64,000 nucleotides of DNA from Sphingobium sp. BYY-5 (lineage in GTDB: Bacteria > Pseudomonadota > Alphaproteobacteria > Sphingomonadales > Sphingomonadaceae), in the NCBI RefSeq assembly GCF_022758885.1, contig NZ_JALEBH010000001.1:124001-188000 (forward strand), read 5' to 3'. The position numbers and the translations under genes were made by a program. Each line of letters starts with the position of its first letter. Position 1 is the first letter of the stretch. Positions 1 through 7,763 of this stretch are shown here, in pieces. Under the pieces are notes generated by a model. That model did not search any database, was not told where the DNA came from, and saw only the letters and a list, made by a program, of their open reading frames with translations.

Positions 1-45
1 GACGGCAAGGAAGTGCCCAAGGGCAAGATGGAGATTTTCGAATGA
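1..45 (+). CDS. 3' end of an unidentified gene (partial)
   Basis: An open frame enters from the left edge and ends in TGA at 43-45, giving the last 14 residues (DGKEVPKGKMEIFE). It overlaps the portal start by an ATGA junction, so the two genes are probably translationally coupled. In P2-like phages the portal gene often follows a small regulator such as an Ogr-type protein, but too little is visible to identify this one. Confidence 0.5.
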   Translation, partial: DGKEVPKGKMEIFE

Positions 46-1088
46 GCAAGCGCGCACGCCGCCAGAAGACCCTGGGAATGAACCGCCGGGAGTCGGTCGC
101 CGCGGCCAATGACAACCGATCGAGCGCGATCGAGGCCTTCACCTTCGGCGATCCCGAACCGGTGCTGAGCCGGGCCACGATGCTGGACATGCTGGAATGC
201 TGGCATAACCAGCGCTGGTATGAGCCGCCGGTATCGCTGGATGGCCTCGCCCGTGCCTATCGCGCGTCCCCCCATCATTCGAGCGCGATCATCCTCAAAC
301 GCAACATGCTGGCGGCCAGCCTGGACCCAACGCCCTATTTGTCGCGTAAAGCCTTTGCGGGATTGGTGCAGGACTATCTGGTGATGGGAAATGCCTATGT
401 ACAGGCGATCTCCAACCGGCTTGGCGGGGTGATGCGGCTTGACCATGTCCTGGCCAAATATATGCGGCGCGGGGTCGAGCCGGGCCGTTTCTGGTGGGTG
501 CCGGGATTCCAGAATGAGAGTGAATTTGACCGGGGCACGGTCCACCACCTGATGGCCCCGGACGTCAATCAGGAAATCTATGGCCTGCCCGAATATCTCT
601 CAGCGCTGCAATCCGCGCTGCTCAATGAGAACGCCACCCTGTTCCGCCGCCGCTATTTCGAGAATGGGAGCCATGCTGGCTATATCCTCTATGCCACCGG
701 CGAGTTTGCCGACGGCGATGTGGACGGGATGCGCAATGCGCTGAAAAAATCCAAGGGACCGGGGAATTTCCGCAACCTGTTCGTCCATTCGCCTAACGGC
801 AAGGAAAATGGCATCAAGTTGTTGCCGATCGCCCAGGTGGGCGCAAACGACGAATTTCTGGGGATCAAGAACACGACGCGCGATGATGTGCTGGCCGCGC
901 ATCGGGTGCCGCCGCAGTTGTTGGGCATCGTTCCGGCCAACACGGGTGGCTTTGGCGATGTGACCAAGGCCACGGACGCTTTCTTCGAACTGGAGATCGG
1001 CCCGTTGCAGTCCGTCTTCCTCGAACTCAACGAGGCGCTGGGGTTCGAGGTGGTGCGCTTTGCCGAGCGGGTGAAGGCGGCGGCTTAG
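42..1088 (+). CDS. Phage portal protein, P2 gpQ/PBSX family
   Basis: The product is 348 residues, close to the usual 340-350 of P2 gpQ-type portals, which form the dodecameric ring through which DNA enters the capsid. Family-like stretches include the early SLDGLARAYRASPHHSSAI segment, VQDYLVMGNAYVQ near residue 107, and a C-terminal block with DVLAAHRVPPQLLGI followed by a GGFGDVTKATDAFF-like region. The N-terminus is basic (MSKRARRQK). It is coupled to the preceding gene through ATGA and meets the antitoxin tail to tail with overlapping stop codons. It indicates a prophage or prophage remnant whose other structural genes lie left of the window. I see no frameshift. Confidence 0.9.
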   Translation: MSKRARRQKTLGMNRRESVAAANDNRSSAIEAFTFGDPEPVLSRATMLDMLECWHNQRWYEPPVSLDGLARAYRASPHHSSAIILKRNMLAASLDPTPYLSRKAFAGLVQDYLVMGNAYVQAISNRLGGVMRLDHVLAKYMRRGVEPGRFWWVPGFQNESEFDRGTVHHLMAPDVNQEIYGLPEYLSALQSALLNENATLFRRRYFENGSHAGYILYATGEFADGDVDGMRNALKKSKGPGNFRNLFVHSPNGKENGIKLLPIAQVGANDEFLGIKNTTRDDVLAAHRVPPQLLGIVPANTGGFGDVTKATDAFFELEIGPLQSVFLELNEALGFEVVRFAERVKAAA

Positions 1089-1372
1089 GCCGCCGCTTCG
1101 AACTTCATCCGCAGGCCCAGGGCGGGCAGCACCTTTAGCATCGTTTCCAGGGTCGGATTTCCGTCAACGCTCAGTGCGCGATAGAGAGCCTGGCGCTTGA
1201 TGCCCGTTTCCTTCGCCAGTTCCGTCATGCCGCGTGCGCGGGCCACAATGCCGATGGCGGCAGCGATCGTATGAACATCGCCGGACGCAAGGGCATCGGC
1301 CAGCAGTTCGGCCTGATCCTCCGGCTCTGAGATATGTTCTGTCGCATCGAAGCGGGTCAGTTCGATAGTCAT
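1085..1372 (-). CDS. Antitoxin-like HTH protein, HI1420 (addiction module antidote) family
   Basis: From the ATG at 1372 (MTIELTRFDATEHI) the protein has 95 residues, a typical length for the HI1420-type antidote family. A start at 1396 is also open but would add an atypical extension. The N-terminal half carries the family's LADALASGDVHTIAAAIGIVARARGM stretch in acidic helices, and the C-terminal half is an HTH (ELAKETGIKRQALYRAL). In canonical modules a RelE-like toxin gene lies directly upstream; here the upstream 550 bases show no such gene, so this looks like an orphan antitoxin, perhaps an element maintenance or regulatory protein. Its TAA overlaps the portal TAG on the opposite strand. 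Confidence 0.75.
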   Translation of the reverse strand: MTIELTRFDATEHISEPEDQAELLADALASGDVHTIAAAIGIVARARGMTELAKETGIKRQALYRALSVDGNPTLETMLKVLPALGLRMKFEAAA

Positions 1373-1473
1373 CTCCATTTCCTCCAATTGGTACAATCAA
1401 CGCTAGGGCGGTTCAGGGTATCTGGGCCGCTGAACCATTCGGCAAATGCGGGAGTCTGCATCCTTTCCATGTT

Positions 1474-1518
1474 GTCACTTATATGTGACGATGAGCGATG
1501 TATCAACATTTAAGTGAC
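1474..1518. repeat. Inverted repeat GTCACTTA/TAAGTGAC, possible operator
   Basis: GTCACTTA at 1474-1481 is matched by TAAGTGAC at 1511-1518. The left arm is itself part of a local dyad, GTCAC-TTATAT-GTGAC, at 1474-1489. It lies about 100 bases upstream of the antitoxin start. HTH antitoxins commonly bind dyads near their own promoters, so autoregulation is a reasonable guess. Confidence 0.4.
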
Positions 1519-1692
1519 ATATGGTGCGAAGGGCTGGCCCGACGCGCGATCGAGGAGGGCGGTCCAGCCCATCGGTGCGCCGGCGGGGCCGCGACCCCAT
1601 TTCGCGCGCTTATTCCCCCGCCTCGCCCGCGCACTTTTTATGTCGGTTTTGATGCAGTGGCGGCTATCGCCGCGAGACGGCCTAAGTCCTAG
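1498..1692 (+). CDS. Possible small element-encoded protein (64 aa), doubtful
   Basis: The frame begins MYQHLSDIWCEG and ends FYVGFDAVAAIAARRPKS. The C-terminal part has the look of short accessory proteins common in phage-like islands, but I cannot name a family with confidence. There is no clear ribosome binding site, and the frame overlaps the inverted repeat. An alternative +2 frame (1514..1735) is equally open, so the coding status is unclear. Confidence 0.2.
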   Translation: MYQHLSDIWCEGLARRAIEEGGPAHRCAGGAATPFRALIPPPRPRTFYVGFDAVAAIAARRPKS

Positions 1693-1740
1693 GCCGAAGC
1701 CGGCTCGAAGGCTGAGCTACGCTGATGCATTTTGATGCAG
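1649..1740 (+). repeat. Three TGATGCA direct repeats, iteron-like
   Basis: TGATGCA occurs at 1649-1655, 1723-1729 and 1733-1739. The first and third share the longer core TTTTGATGCAG (1647-1657 and 1730-1740). They lie 190-280 bases downstream of the end of a replication-initiator-like gene. The irregular spacing makes a classical iteron array doubtful. Confidence 0.25.
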
Positions 1741-1929
1741 CTACAGCGCCGCTTGCGCGACTATCGTGAAATGCACTCGTTTTCACCTGGGCTCCCCCTG
1801 GGAAGCCCCCGGAGACGCGCAAGCGGCTCCGGCCCCCGACGGCGCGTCGGGAGTGCTTGATGGCCTTTCCAGGCAACGATGATGGTGGTCCCCTCAAATT
1901 ACGTCTTGCGAAGCAAGTCCATCGCCCTT

Positions 1930-2619
1930 TTAATCTTCTACCCCTGGATAGTGTCGGGACTTCCGACTAGCGCTATCCCGCTGTTCGAGGGCGTTGCCCA
2001 AAGAATTTAAACGCGACATGAGTGTGGGATCGTCAGCCCTCTTAGGCTGCGATTGCAGGCCTTCTGGAGCCTTCCCGCGCCGTTTGATGAGCTTCCGACG
2101 CATTGCCGCCTTGAACGTTGCCCAGACCCGTCTGGGAGCCTGGCTGATGTCGAAATAAAAGGCATTGCTAATCTGTTCGCGCTGGGGGCCAGCCTGGCCG
2201 ACTGTTTCAGCGACGATCGTGCGGCGGACCCAGCGAAGGCCCAGCCACTTCGCGAATCGCTTGCACGCCTCGATAGCTGTGGCGCGATGACAGCCCGCGC
2301 GATCGGCGAGTTCTTGATAACTCGGGTCGAGTTGCCCGGTTTTGAAATCCATCAGCTTGAGAAAGCTAAGTAGGATTCGGCGGTCGCCATCCTGAAGCCG
2401 ATCACTTTCCTTGTAGCGGGTGACGCGCTGATCATGCAGCAACTCGTCAAATGCCTGAAGGACGGCACCGATCCAGTCCCAGCCATGGCGGACAGGTTGA
2501 AAAACCTGCGCGCGCTTGTCATCGATATCGTAGCTGTTGCGACGCGGAGTGCGTTTGCGGTCGGGGTCTTTGCGGTCTGCAAAGGCGCCAGCGATGTCAC
2601 CGAAGGAGAGCGCCGTCAT
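1930..2619 (-). CDS. Replication-initiator-like winged-helix protein
   Basis: The 229-residue product has a central winged-helix region, with LDPSYQELADRAGCHRATA leading into a recognition helix (about residues 115-140), and a basic C-terminal tail (AMRRKLIKRRGKAPEG). This pattern resembles HTH proteins annotated as replication or RepA-like proteins in alphaproteobacterial plasmids and integrated elements. It may start replication of the excised element or act as a regulator. The stop lies about 190 bases from the TGATGCA repeats and the start about 100 bases from the tRNA-Arg 3' end, so it is the outermost gene of the element. No integrase is visible. The DNA-binding role is fairly sure; the replication role is inferred. 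Confidence 0.6.
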   Translation of the reverse strand: MTALSFGDIAGAFADRKDPDRKRTPRRNSYDIDDKRAQVFQPVRHGWDWIGAVLQAFDELLHDQRVTRYKESDRLQDGDRRILLSFLKLMDFKTGQLDPSYQELADRAGCHRATAIEACKRFAKWLGLRWVRRTIVAETVGQAGPQREQISNAFYFDISQAPRRVWATFKAAMRRKLIKRRGKAPEGLQSQPKRADDPTLMSRLNSLGNALEQRDSASRKSRHYPGVED

Positions 2620-2721
2620 GCGTGCGCCCCTTGGAAACCGTTGAAAATGATAGGTTGTGTCTTGCGTTCGGTGAGCACAATATGCCCCTCAGAAACGCAA
2701 AGCGCCAATGTATCTTTTCGT

Positions 2722-2798
2722 TGGCGACCCCGGCAGGATTCGAACCTGCGACCATCCGCTTAGAAGGCGGATGCTCTATCCAACTGAGCTACGGGGCC
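2722..2798 (-). tRNA. tRNA-Arg (anticodon TCT)
   Basis: Read on the minus strand from 2798, the acceptor stem GGCCCCG pairs with CGGGGTC. The D arm contains AGCTCAGTTGGATAGAGC, the anticodon arm is TCCGC-CTTCTAA-GCGGA with anticodon TCT, and the T arm contains GGTTCGAATCC. CCA is encoded at 2724-2722. It decodes AGA (and AGG by wobble). The phage-like genes lie on its 3' side, the arrangement left by a tyrosine recombinase that uses a tRNA 3' end as attB. Confidence 0.97.
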
Positions 2799-2868
2799 GT
2801 GCCGCCTGTCGCGATAGCGGGCGTTACCACTGCTTGCAATCACCTGACCACAGGATAAGCATGGTCGC

Positions 2869-3588
2869 ATGAGCAAGGGGACGCTTCGCAGGGTCGATGC
2901 CGGGCAGTTGGGCACGCGCCCGCTGCGCTATTATGATTTCCTCATGGCGGCGTTCGTTGCCATCCTGCTGCTGTCCAACCTGATCGGCGCGGCCAAGCTC
3001 TCGACCCTGGGCGGCTTCACCTTTGGTGCGGGCATTCTCTTCTTTCCCCTGGGCTATGTGCTGGGCGACGTGCTCACCGAAGTCTATGGCTATGCCCGCG
3101 CGCGCCGCTGCGTCTGGGCGGGCTTCGCCGCGATGCTGTTCATGGCGTTGATGAGCTGGGTGGTCGTTGCGCTTCCCCCGGCCGATGGCTGGCCCGACCA
3201 GAAAGCCTATGAGGCGGTGTTTGGCAGCACCTGGCGGATCGTCTTCGCCTCGCTCTGCGCCTTCTGGGCGGGCGAACTGGTCAACAGCTTCGTCCTCGCC
3301 AAGATGAAGCTGCTGACGCAGGGCCGATATTTGTGGACGCGCACCATCGGTTCGACCGTGGTAGGGCAGGGGGTCGACAGCCTGCTCTTCTATCCGCTCG
3401 CTTTCTATGGCGAATGGACCAACGCGCAGGTGCTGACCGTGATGGTCACGAATTGGGCGATGAAGGTTTTGTGGGAAGCGGTGCTGACGCCCGTCACCTA
3501 TGCGGTGGTAGGGTTCGTCAAGCGGCGCGAGGGGCTGGACATCTACGATGGAGCCACCAACTTCACGCCCTTCAAGACCAGCCTCTAG
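2869..3588 (+). CDS. yhhQ: Queuosine precursor transporter, YhhQ family
   Basis: The 239-residue integral membrane protein belongs to the YhhQ (DUF165) family, which imports 7-cyano-7-deazaguanine or 7-aminomethyl-7-deazaguanine for queuosine synthesis in tRNA. Five to six hydrophobic segments are visible, and family stretches include LLLSNLIGAAKL (about 35-46), FPLGYVLGDVLTEVYGY (about 64-80), FWAGELVNSFVLAKMK and RTIGSTVVGQGVDSLLFYPL. The ATG at 2869 is the first residue of the conserved N-terminus. The gene ends directly against truA on the other strand with no gap. No preQ1 riboswitch was recognised in the short upstream region. Confidence 0.92.
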   Translation: MSKGTLRRVDAGQLGTRPLRYYDFLMAAFVAILLLSNLIGAAKLSTLGGFTFGAGILFFPLGYVLGDVLTEVYGYARARRCVWAGFAAMLFMALMSWVVVALPPADGWPDQKAYEAVFGSTWRIVFASLCAFWAGELVNSFVLAKMKLLTQGRYLWTRTIGSTVVGQGVDSLLFYPLAFYGEWTNAQVLTVMVTNWAMKVLWEAVLTPVTYAVVGFVKRREGLDIYDGATNFTPFKTSL

Positions 3589-4332
3589 TCAGCCCGGATA
3601 ATCGGCCCGAACGAAATAAAGCCCGTCCGGCGGCGCATTGAGGCCCAGCGTCGCCCGGTCCTTCGCGTCCAGCGCCGCGCGCAGATCATCCGGTGTCCAC
3701 CGCCCCATGCCGACCAGCGCCAGACATCCGACCATCGAGCGCACCTGATGGTGCAGGAAGGATCGTGCCGCCGCATGGATGGCGACGCGGTCGCCCTGGC
3801 GCTCTACCGCCAGCCGGTCGAGCGTCTTGACCGGGCTTTCCGCCTGGCAATGGGCCGATCGGAACGTTGTGAAATCGTGCAGTCCCACCAGTATCTGCGC
3901 CGCCACATCCATCGCGCCGGTATCGAGCGGCTGCACCACCCGCCACATCAGTCCCCGTTCGAACGTCAGCGGCGCGCGGCGATTGACGATGCGATAGACA
4001 TAGGATCGCCCGATGCAGGAAAAGCGCGCGTGCCAGTCGTCGGCGACCGGCTCGCACGCCAGGATCGTCACCGGATCGGGCCGCATCTTCGCGTTCAGCG
4101 CCTCCATCAGGCGGAAGGGGGCGATGTCCTTTGCAATGTCCGCATGGGCGCGCATGGCAAGGCCATGGACGCCCGCGTCGGTGCGGCCGGCGGCGTGGAT
4201 GACCGCGCGTTCGCCGGTGACGTGGAAGATCGCGTCCTCGATCGTCTGCTGCACACTGGGGCCATGGGCCTGGCGTTGCCAGCCCATGAAGGGGCGGCCG
4301 TCAAACTCGACGGTGAAAGCGAAGCGGGTCAT
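3589..4332 (-). CDS. truA: tRNA pseudouridine(38-40) synthase TruA
   Basis: This 247-residue enzyme isomerises uridines 38-40 in the anticodon arm of tRNAs. The start [21 protein letters not shown] matches the family, and the catalytic aspartate is D52 in [10 protein letters not shown] further family block is [11 protein letters not shown] in the C-terminal domain. It lies downstream of fmt on the same strand, separated by a 93-base gap holding a palindromic element, so fmt-truA may be co-transcribed. The length is normal. Confidence 0.96.
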   Translation of the reverse strand: MTRFAFTVEFDGRPFMGWQRQAHGPSVQQTIEDAIFHVTGERAVIHAAGRTDAGVHGLAMRAHADIAKDIAPFRLMEALNAKMRPDPVTILACEPVADDWHARFSCIGRSYVYRIVNRRAPLTFERGLMWRVVQPLDTGAMDVAAQILVGLHDFTTFRSAHCQAESPVKTLDRLAVERQGDRVAIHAAARSFLHHQVRSMVGCLALVGMGRWTPDDLRAALDAKDRATLGLNAPPDGLYFVRADYPG

Positions 4333-4343
4333 AGGATAGGGGG

Positions 4344-4415
4344 CGTTCGTTTCGAGCGAAATCGAGAAAGCTGTGGCGCAGCGCTAGCCGCTTCTCGACA
4401 CGCTCGAAGCGAACG
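4344..4415. repeat. REP-like imperfect palindrome between truA and fmt
   Basis: CGTTCG-TTTCGAGCG-AAATCGAGAAAG (4344-4370) is answered by GCTTCTCGACACGCTCGAAGCGAACG (4390-4415). The CTCGAAGCGAACGGAGG end resembles the element at 20424-20517, which suggests one dispersed family. In the fmt-truA transcript it would form a hairpin that could act as an attenuator or stabiliser. Confidence 0.7.
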
Positions 4416-4425
4416 GAGGTAGCAT

Positions 4426-5334
4426 TTACCCATCCACCCGGCTCCCCGCCGGCATCTCATAGCCGCGCAGCAATTCGCCCGGCGTCATCGCCGCCTTGCC
4501 CGCGCGCTGGATCAGCGTCGGGCGGATTGCGTCATGGCCGCAGCCGATCAGCAGACTGTCGTCCAGCAATTCGCCCGGCGTTCCCGCATGATGCTCGATA
4601 TGGGCGGTGAGGATGCGGAAGCGTTCGCCGCGATATTCGAAGAAGGCGCCGGGGAAGGGGTTGAAGGCGCGGACCTGCCGTTCGACCTGATGCGCGCCCT
4701 TCGCGAAATCGACGCGCGCCTCGGTCTTGTCGATCTTGGCAGCATAGGTGACGCCTTCTTCAGGCTGGACCATGGCCGGATGGAGTGCGATGTCGTCGAG
4801 CACTTCGACCATCAGGTCCGCGCCGGCCCGCGCCAGTTCGGTGGTCAGCGCGCCGGCGGTTTTGTCCTCGATCGGGGTGATATGCTTTGCGCGCATCGGC
4901 CCGGTGTCGAGGCCTGCCGCCATGTCCATGATCGTTACGCCGGTGACATTGTCGCCCGTCAGGATCGCGCGCTGGATCGGCGCGGCGCCACGCCAGCGCG
5001 GCAGCAGCGAGGCGTGGATGTTCATGCAGCCATGGCGCGGCGCATCCAATATGGCGCGCGGCAGGATCAGCCCATAGGCGGCAATCACCGCGACATCCGC
5101 CTTCAGCGCCGCAAAGGCGGCCTGCACATCGGCATCCTTGAGCGAAAGGGGCGTGCGGACTTCGATCCCCAATTCCTCCGCCCGGACGTGGACGGGGGAG
5201 GGGCGCAGCGCCTTGCCGCGGCCTGCCGGGCGCGGCGGCTGGCTGTAGACAGCGGCGATATCGTGCCCCGCCTTCATCAGTGCGTCGAGTGCCGGGACGG
5301 CGAAATCGGGGGTGCCCATATAGATGATACGCAT
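4426..5334 (-). CDS. fmt: Methionyl-tRNA formyltransferase
   Basis: The 302-residue enzyme formylates Met-tRNAfMet with 10-formyl-tetrahydrofolate. It begins [19 protein letters not shown] and carries the catalytic set N105 and H107 ([19 protein letters not shown]) and D143 (GLDTGPM). The C-terminal OB-like tRNA-binding domain follows from about residue 205. It is divergent from recR across a 53-base gap; def, its usual operon partner, lies just beyond recR on the plus strand. Confidence 0.97.
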   Translation of the reverse strand: MRIIYMGTPDFAVPALDALMKAGHDIAAVYSQPPRPAGRGKALRPSPVHVRAEELGIEVRTPLSLKDADVQAAFAALKADVAVIAAYGLILPRAILDAPRHGCMNIHASLLPRWRGAAPIQRAILTGDNVTGVTIMDMAAGLDTGPMRAKHITPIEDKTAGALTTELARAGADLMVEVLDDIALHPAMVQPEEGVTYAAKIDKTEARVDFAKGAHQVERQVRAFNPFPGAFFEYRGERFRILTAHIEHHAGTPGELLDDSLLIGCGHDAIRPTLIQRAGKAAMTPGELLRGYEMPAGSRVDG

Positions 5335-5387
5335 GGTGGCCTCTCAAACCCCTTGTCTCCCCGACTTGCAACCCCTTATCTCACGAT

Positions 5388-5984
5388 ATGGCTTCTCCCG
5401 AAATCGAAGCGCTTACCCAGGCGCTGTCCCGCTTGCCCGGTCTTGGCCCGCGTTCGGCGCGGCGCGCGGTGCTGCACCTGCTCAAGAAACGCGAAGGCGC
5501 GATGGAGCCGCTGCTGCGCGCGCTGGAGGCGGTGAACGACCGGCTCGTCACCTGCCATGTCTGCGGCAATGTCGACACGGTCGATCCCTGCGGCATCTGC
5601 GCCGATCCGCGCCGCGACGCCCGCGCGCTTTGCGTTGTGGAGGATGTCGCCGACCTGTGGGCGCTGGATAAATCGCGCCTCTTCCCCGGCCGCTTTCATG
5701 TGCTGGGCGGTCGGCTTTCCGCGCTGGAGGGGGTGCGGCCGGAGGACCTGACCATCGACGCGCTGGTGGCGCGGCTGGAGCAGGGTGGCGTGGATGAGGT
5801 GGTGCTGGCGATGAACGCCACGCTGGAGGGGCAGACCACCGCCCATTATCTGGCCGAGCGGCTGGAGCGCTTCCCCATCCGCCTGACCCAACTGGCCCAT
5901 GGCGTTCCGGTCGGCGGCGAACTGGACTATCTGGATGAAGGCACGTTGGCCCAGGCATTGCGGGCGAGAAGGCCGGTCGGATAG
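5388..5984 (+). CDS. recR: Recombination mediator RecR
   Basis: The 198-residue protein works with RecF and RecO to load RecA at gapped DNA. It has an N-terminal helix-hairpin-helix ([20 protein letters not shown]), a four-cysteine zinc finger (C56, C59, C68, C71 in [16 protein letters not shown]) and a Toprim domain from about residue 80 ([16 protein letters not shown]), followed by the TAHYLAERL block. The length matches the family. def follows after 44 bases on the same strand. In many bacteria recR follows dnaX and an ybaB-type gene, which are not seen here. Confidence 0.97.
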   Translation: MASPEIEALTQALSRLPGLGPRSARRAVLHLLKKREGAMEPLLRALEAVNDRLVTCHVCGNVDTVDPCGICADPRRDARALCVVEDVADLWALDKSRLFPGRFHVLGGRLSALEGVRPEDLTIDALVARLEQGGVDEVVLAMNATLEGQTTAHYLAERLERFPIRLTQLAHGVPVGGELDYLDEGTLAQALRARRPVG

Positions 5985-6028
5985 GCCGGTCGCTTGAAAT
6001 AGCCCGTCGTTCCATCTATGTTCGGCGC

Positions 6029-6559
6029 ATGGCCATTCTACCGATCCTTGAAGCGCCCGATCCTCGGTTGCGCACCATTTCCACGCCTGTCGCGGCGATC
6101 GACGACGATCTGCGGCAGTTGATCGACGACATGTTCGAAACGATGTACGACGCGCCGGGCATCGGCCTGGCCGCGATCCAGGTCGGCGTGCCCAAGCGGG
6201 TGCTGGTGATCGACCTGCAGGAACCCGAATCGGACGAAGAAGACGCGCCGCCGGTCAAGAAGCCGATGGTCTTCATCAACCCGGAAATCCTGAAAGGGTC
6301 GGAAGACCTGTCGGTCTATAATGAGGGCTGCCTGTCGGTCCCCGACCAGTTTGCCGAAGTGGAACGTCCCGCGGTGATCCGCGCGAGCTGGATGGACCGC
6401 GAAGGCCGCATCCATGAAGAACAGCTTGAAGGCCTGCTGGCCACCTGCCTCCAGCATGAGATGGACCATCTGGAAGGCATCCTCTTCATCGATCATCTGT
6501 CGCGCCTGAAACGCGACATGTTGTTGAAGAAGCTGAACAAGGCGCGTCGGGCGGCCTGA
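6029..6559 (+). CDS. def: Peptide deformylase
   Basis: The 176-residue metalloenzyme removes the formyl group from nascent proteins. All three signature motifs are present: GIGLAAIQ (44-51), EGCLS (99-103, metal ligand C101) and HEMDH (143-147, with two His ligands and the catalytic Glu). A short acidic insertion ([11 protein letters not shown], about 65-75) sits after strand LVIDLQ, as in type I enzymes of alphaproteobacteria. A strong terminator follows at 6598. Confidence 0.97.
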   Translation: MAILPILEAPDPRLRTISTPVAAIDDDLRQLIDDMFETMYDAPGIGLAAIQVGVPKRVLVIDLQEPESDEEDAPPVKKPMVFINPEILKGSEDLSVYNEGCLSVPDQFAEVERPAVIRASWMDREGRIHEEQLEGLLATCLQHEMDHLEGILFIDHLSRLKRDMLLKKLNKARRAA

Positions 6560-6597
6560 TTACCTGAGCTGATCCACGCCTTTGCTGTGGATGAAAG

Positions 6598-6626
6598 CGC
6601 CTCAACCCTGCGGTTGGGGCGTTTTT
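6598..6626 (+). terminator. Rho-independent terminator after def
   Basis: A 10-bp stem, CGCCTCAACC (6598-6607) with GGTTGGGGCG (6612-6621, one G-T pair), closes a CTGC loop and is followed by TTTTT. It ends recR-def transcription. Confidence 0.9.
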
Positions 6627-6710
6627 CTTGTGTGCGGCAGGCGGCATTGCGCCACTTCTGGTAGGATGCCGTAAAATAGGTTAGGATGGCTTAGGTCAGG
6701 GGAGGCGGGT

Positions 6711-7346
6711 ATAGACGCGCTGGCGCTTATCGGACTGGCAAGCAGTGTCAGCCTTCTGGCTGGATGGCGGCTATATCTTTGCATATTTGCCACGGGTCTG
6801 GCCATGCGAACCGGTTGGATCGCGCTGCCCGAACATCTCCATGGCCTTGCCATCCTCGCCAATCCGTGGGTGATCGGGGTAGCCGCAGTCGGACTGATTG
6901 CCGAATTTTTCGCGGACAAGATATTGTGGCTGGATTCCCTGTGGGACGGTGTCCATACGCTGGTACGCCCGATCGGCGGCGCTCTGCTCGCCATGGCGAT
7001 CGTCGACCCACGGGACCCGACATGGCAGGTTGTGAGCCTGCTACTCGGCGGTAGCGCGGCGCTGCTGACCCACGGGGCGAAGGCGGGCACGCGCGCCGTC
7101 GTCAATACCAGCCCTGAACCCGTGAGCAATGTCGCTGTGTCCGCTGTGGAAGATACCGCGACGGGCACGCTGCTGCTGCTCGCGCTCTATAACCCGGTGA
7201 TGGCGATAATCATTGCCCTGTTTCTGGCCGTTACAGCCATTGCCGTCCTGTTGCTGCTGCGCCGTCTCTGGCGGCGTATGCGCGCAATTTCATCGGGGGC
7301 ATCCGATGGAGGAAAGGAACCGCCGCTGCCCATTGGCGGGTCTTGA
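6711..7346 (+). CDS. DUF4126 family membrane protein, apparent ATA start
   Basis: This DUF4126 protein has several hydrophobic segments and no known biochemical role. The ATG at 6804 lies inside conserved sequence: in-frame codons upstream encode DALALIGLASSVSLLAGWR and then LYLCIFATGLA, typical of the family N-terminus. The frame is closed by TAA at 6672, and no ATG lies between that stop and 6804. A strong Shine-Dalgarno GGGGAGG (6699-6705) sits 5 bases before ATA at 6711, which makes ATA the best-placed start (211 aa); GTG at 6747 is the orthodox alternative but would cut the first helix. Later segments (AVSAVEDTATGTLLLLALYNP and the LLLLRRLWRRMR tail) fit the family. Confidence 0.8.
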   Translation: MDALALIGLASSVSLLAGWRLYLCIFATGLAMRTGWIALPEHLHGLAILANPWVIGVAAVGLIAEFFADKILWLDSLWDGVHTLVRPIGGALLAMAIVDPRDPTWQVVSLLLGGSAALLTHGAKAGTRAVVNTSPEPVSNVAVSAVEDTATGTLLLLALYNPVMAIIIALFLAVTAIAVLLLLRRLWRRMRAISSGASDGGKEPPLPIGGS

Positions 7347-7385
7347 TTGTCGGTAGTAATGGGCGACGCAAGCAGGAGAACAGGA

Positions 7386-7640
7386 ATGGAGTATGGGATT
7401 ATCGGCTGGATTGTCGTTGGCCTGATCGCCGGCGCCCTTGCGAAGTGGATCATGCCCGGAAAAGACCCCGGCGGGATTATCGTCACGATATTGATCGGGA
7501 TCGTCGGCGGCTTGCTGGGGGGCTTTATCGGCTCCAAAATCGGCATTTCTGGCGGCAATATCGTCAACATCCTGCTGGCGACCGCGGGTGCTATCATCCT
7601 TTTGTGGATCTACAGGCTGGTCAGGGGCCGGGTAGCCTGA
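7386..7640 (+). CDS. GlsB/YeaQ/YmgE family stress-response membrane protein
   Basis: From the ATG at 7386 the protein has 84 residues (MEYGIIGWIVVGLIAGALAK). It is almost entirely three hydrophobic helices with glycine-rich motifs (IGIVGGLLGGFIGSKIG), the hallmark of the transglycosylase-associated/GlsB family of small inner-membrane proteins, whose molecular role is unclear. The AGGAG at 7374-7378 supports this start over the upstream GTG/ATG extension. It follows the DUF4126 gene by 39 bases and is followed by two hairpins, the second a terminator. Confidence 0.9.
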   Translation: MEYGIIGWIVVGLIAGALAKWIMPGKDPGGIIVTILIGIVGGLLGGFIGSKIGISGGNIVNILLATAGAIILLWIYRLVRGRVA

Positions 7641-7666
7641 CGGTCATCAACCCGGTTCGAAAGATC

Positions 7667-7697
7667 GGAGCGTTTCCGCTCAATGTGGAAACGCTCC
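7667..7697. repeat. Perfect hairpin GGAGCGTTTCC/GGAAACGCTCC
   Basis: An 11-bp perfect stem (7667-7677 with 7687-7697) encloses a 9-base loop. No T-run follows, so it is probably an mRNA-stabilising or REP-type element between the YmgE-like gene and the terminator. Confidence 0.7.
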
Positions 7698-7719
7698 GGA
7701 GCTGATCCGGATGTGCAAA

Positions 7720-7752
7720 GGGGAGAGGAGCCATGCTCCTCCCCCCTTTTTT
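7720..7752 (+). terminator. Rho-independent terminator after the YmgE-like gene
   Basis: GGGGAGAGGAGC (7720-7731) pairs with GCTCCTCCCCCC (7735-7746) with one A-C mismatch and a CAT loop, followed by six T. It lies just before the convergent DUF937 gene. Confidence 0.85.
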
Positions 7753-7763
7753 AAATGGCGGGA

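Larger units (their letters stand above)
1373..1929. other. Intergenic stretch with palindromes and short repeats; no confident gene
   Basis: About 560 bases separate the antitoxin start from the end of the replication-like gene. They hold a dyad (GTCACTTA at 1474-1481 with its complement at 1511-1518), three TGATGCA repeats (1649-1655, 1723-1729, 1733-1739) and one weak 64-codon frame. The position beside a rep-like gene would suit an operator or origin region, but nothing in the sequence proves this. Confidence 0.4.

Noticed and set aside
1498..1692. Firm assignment of the 64-aa frame to a phage protein family
   Set aside because: The C-terminal motif is suggestive but I could not name a family confidently; listed only as doubtful.
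2800..2868. preQ1 riboswitch upstream of the queuosine precursor transporter gene
   Set aside because: The 69-base leader has no recognisable preQ1-I or preQ1-II pattern by eye; a covariance-model search would decide.
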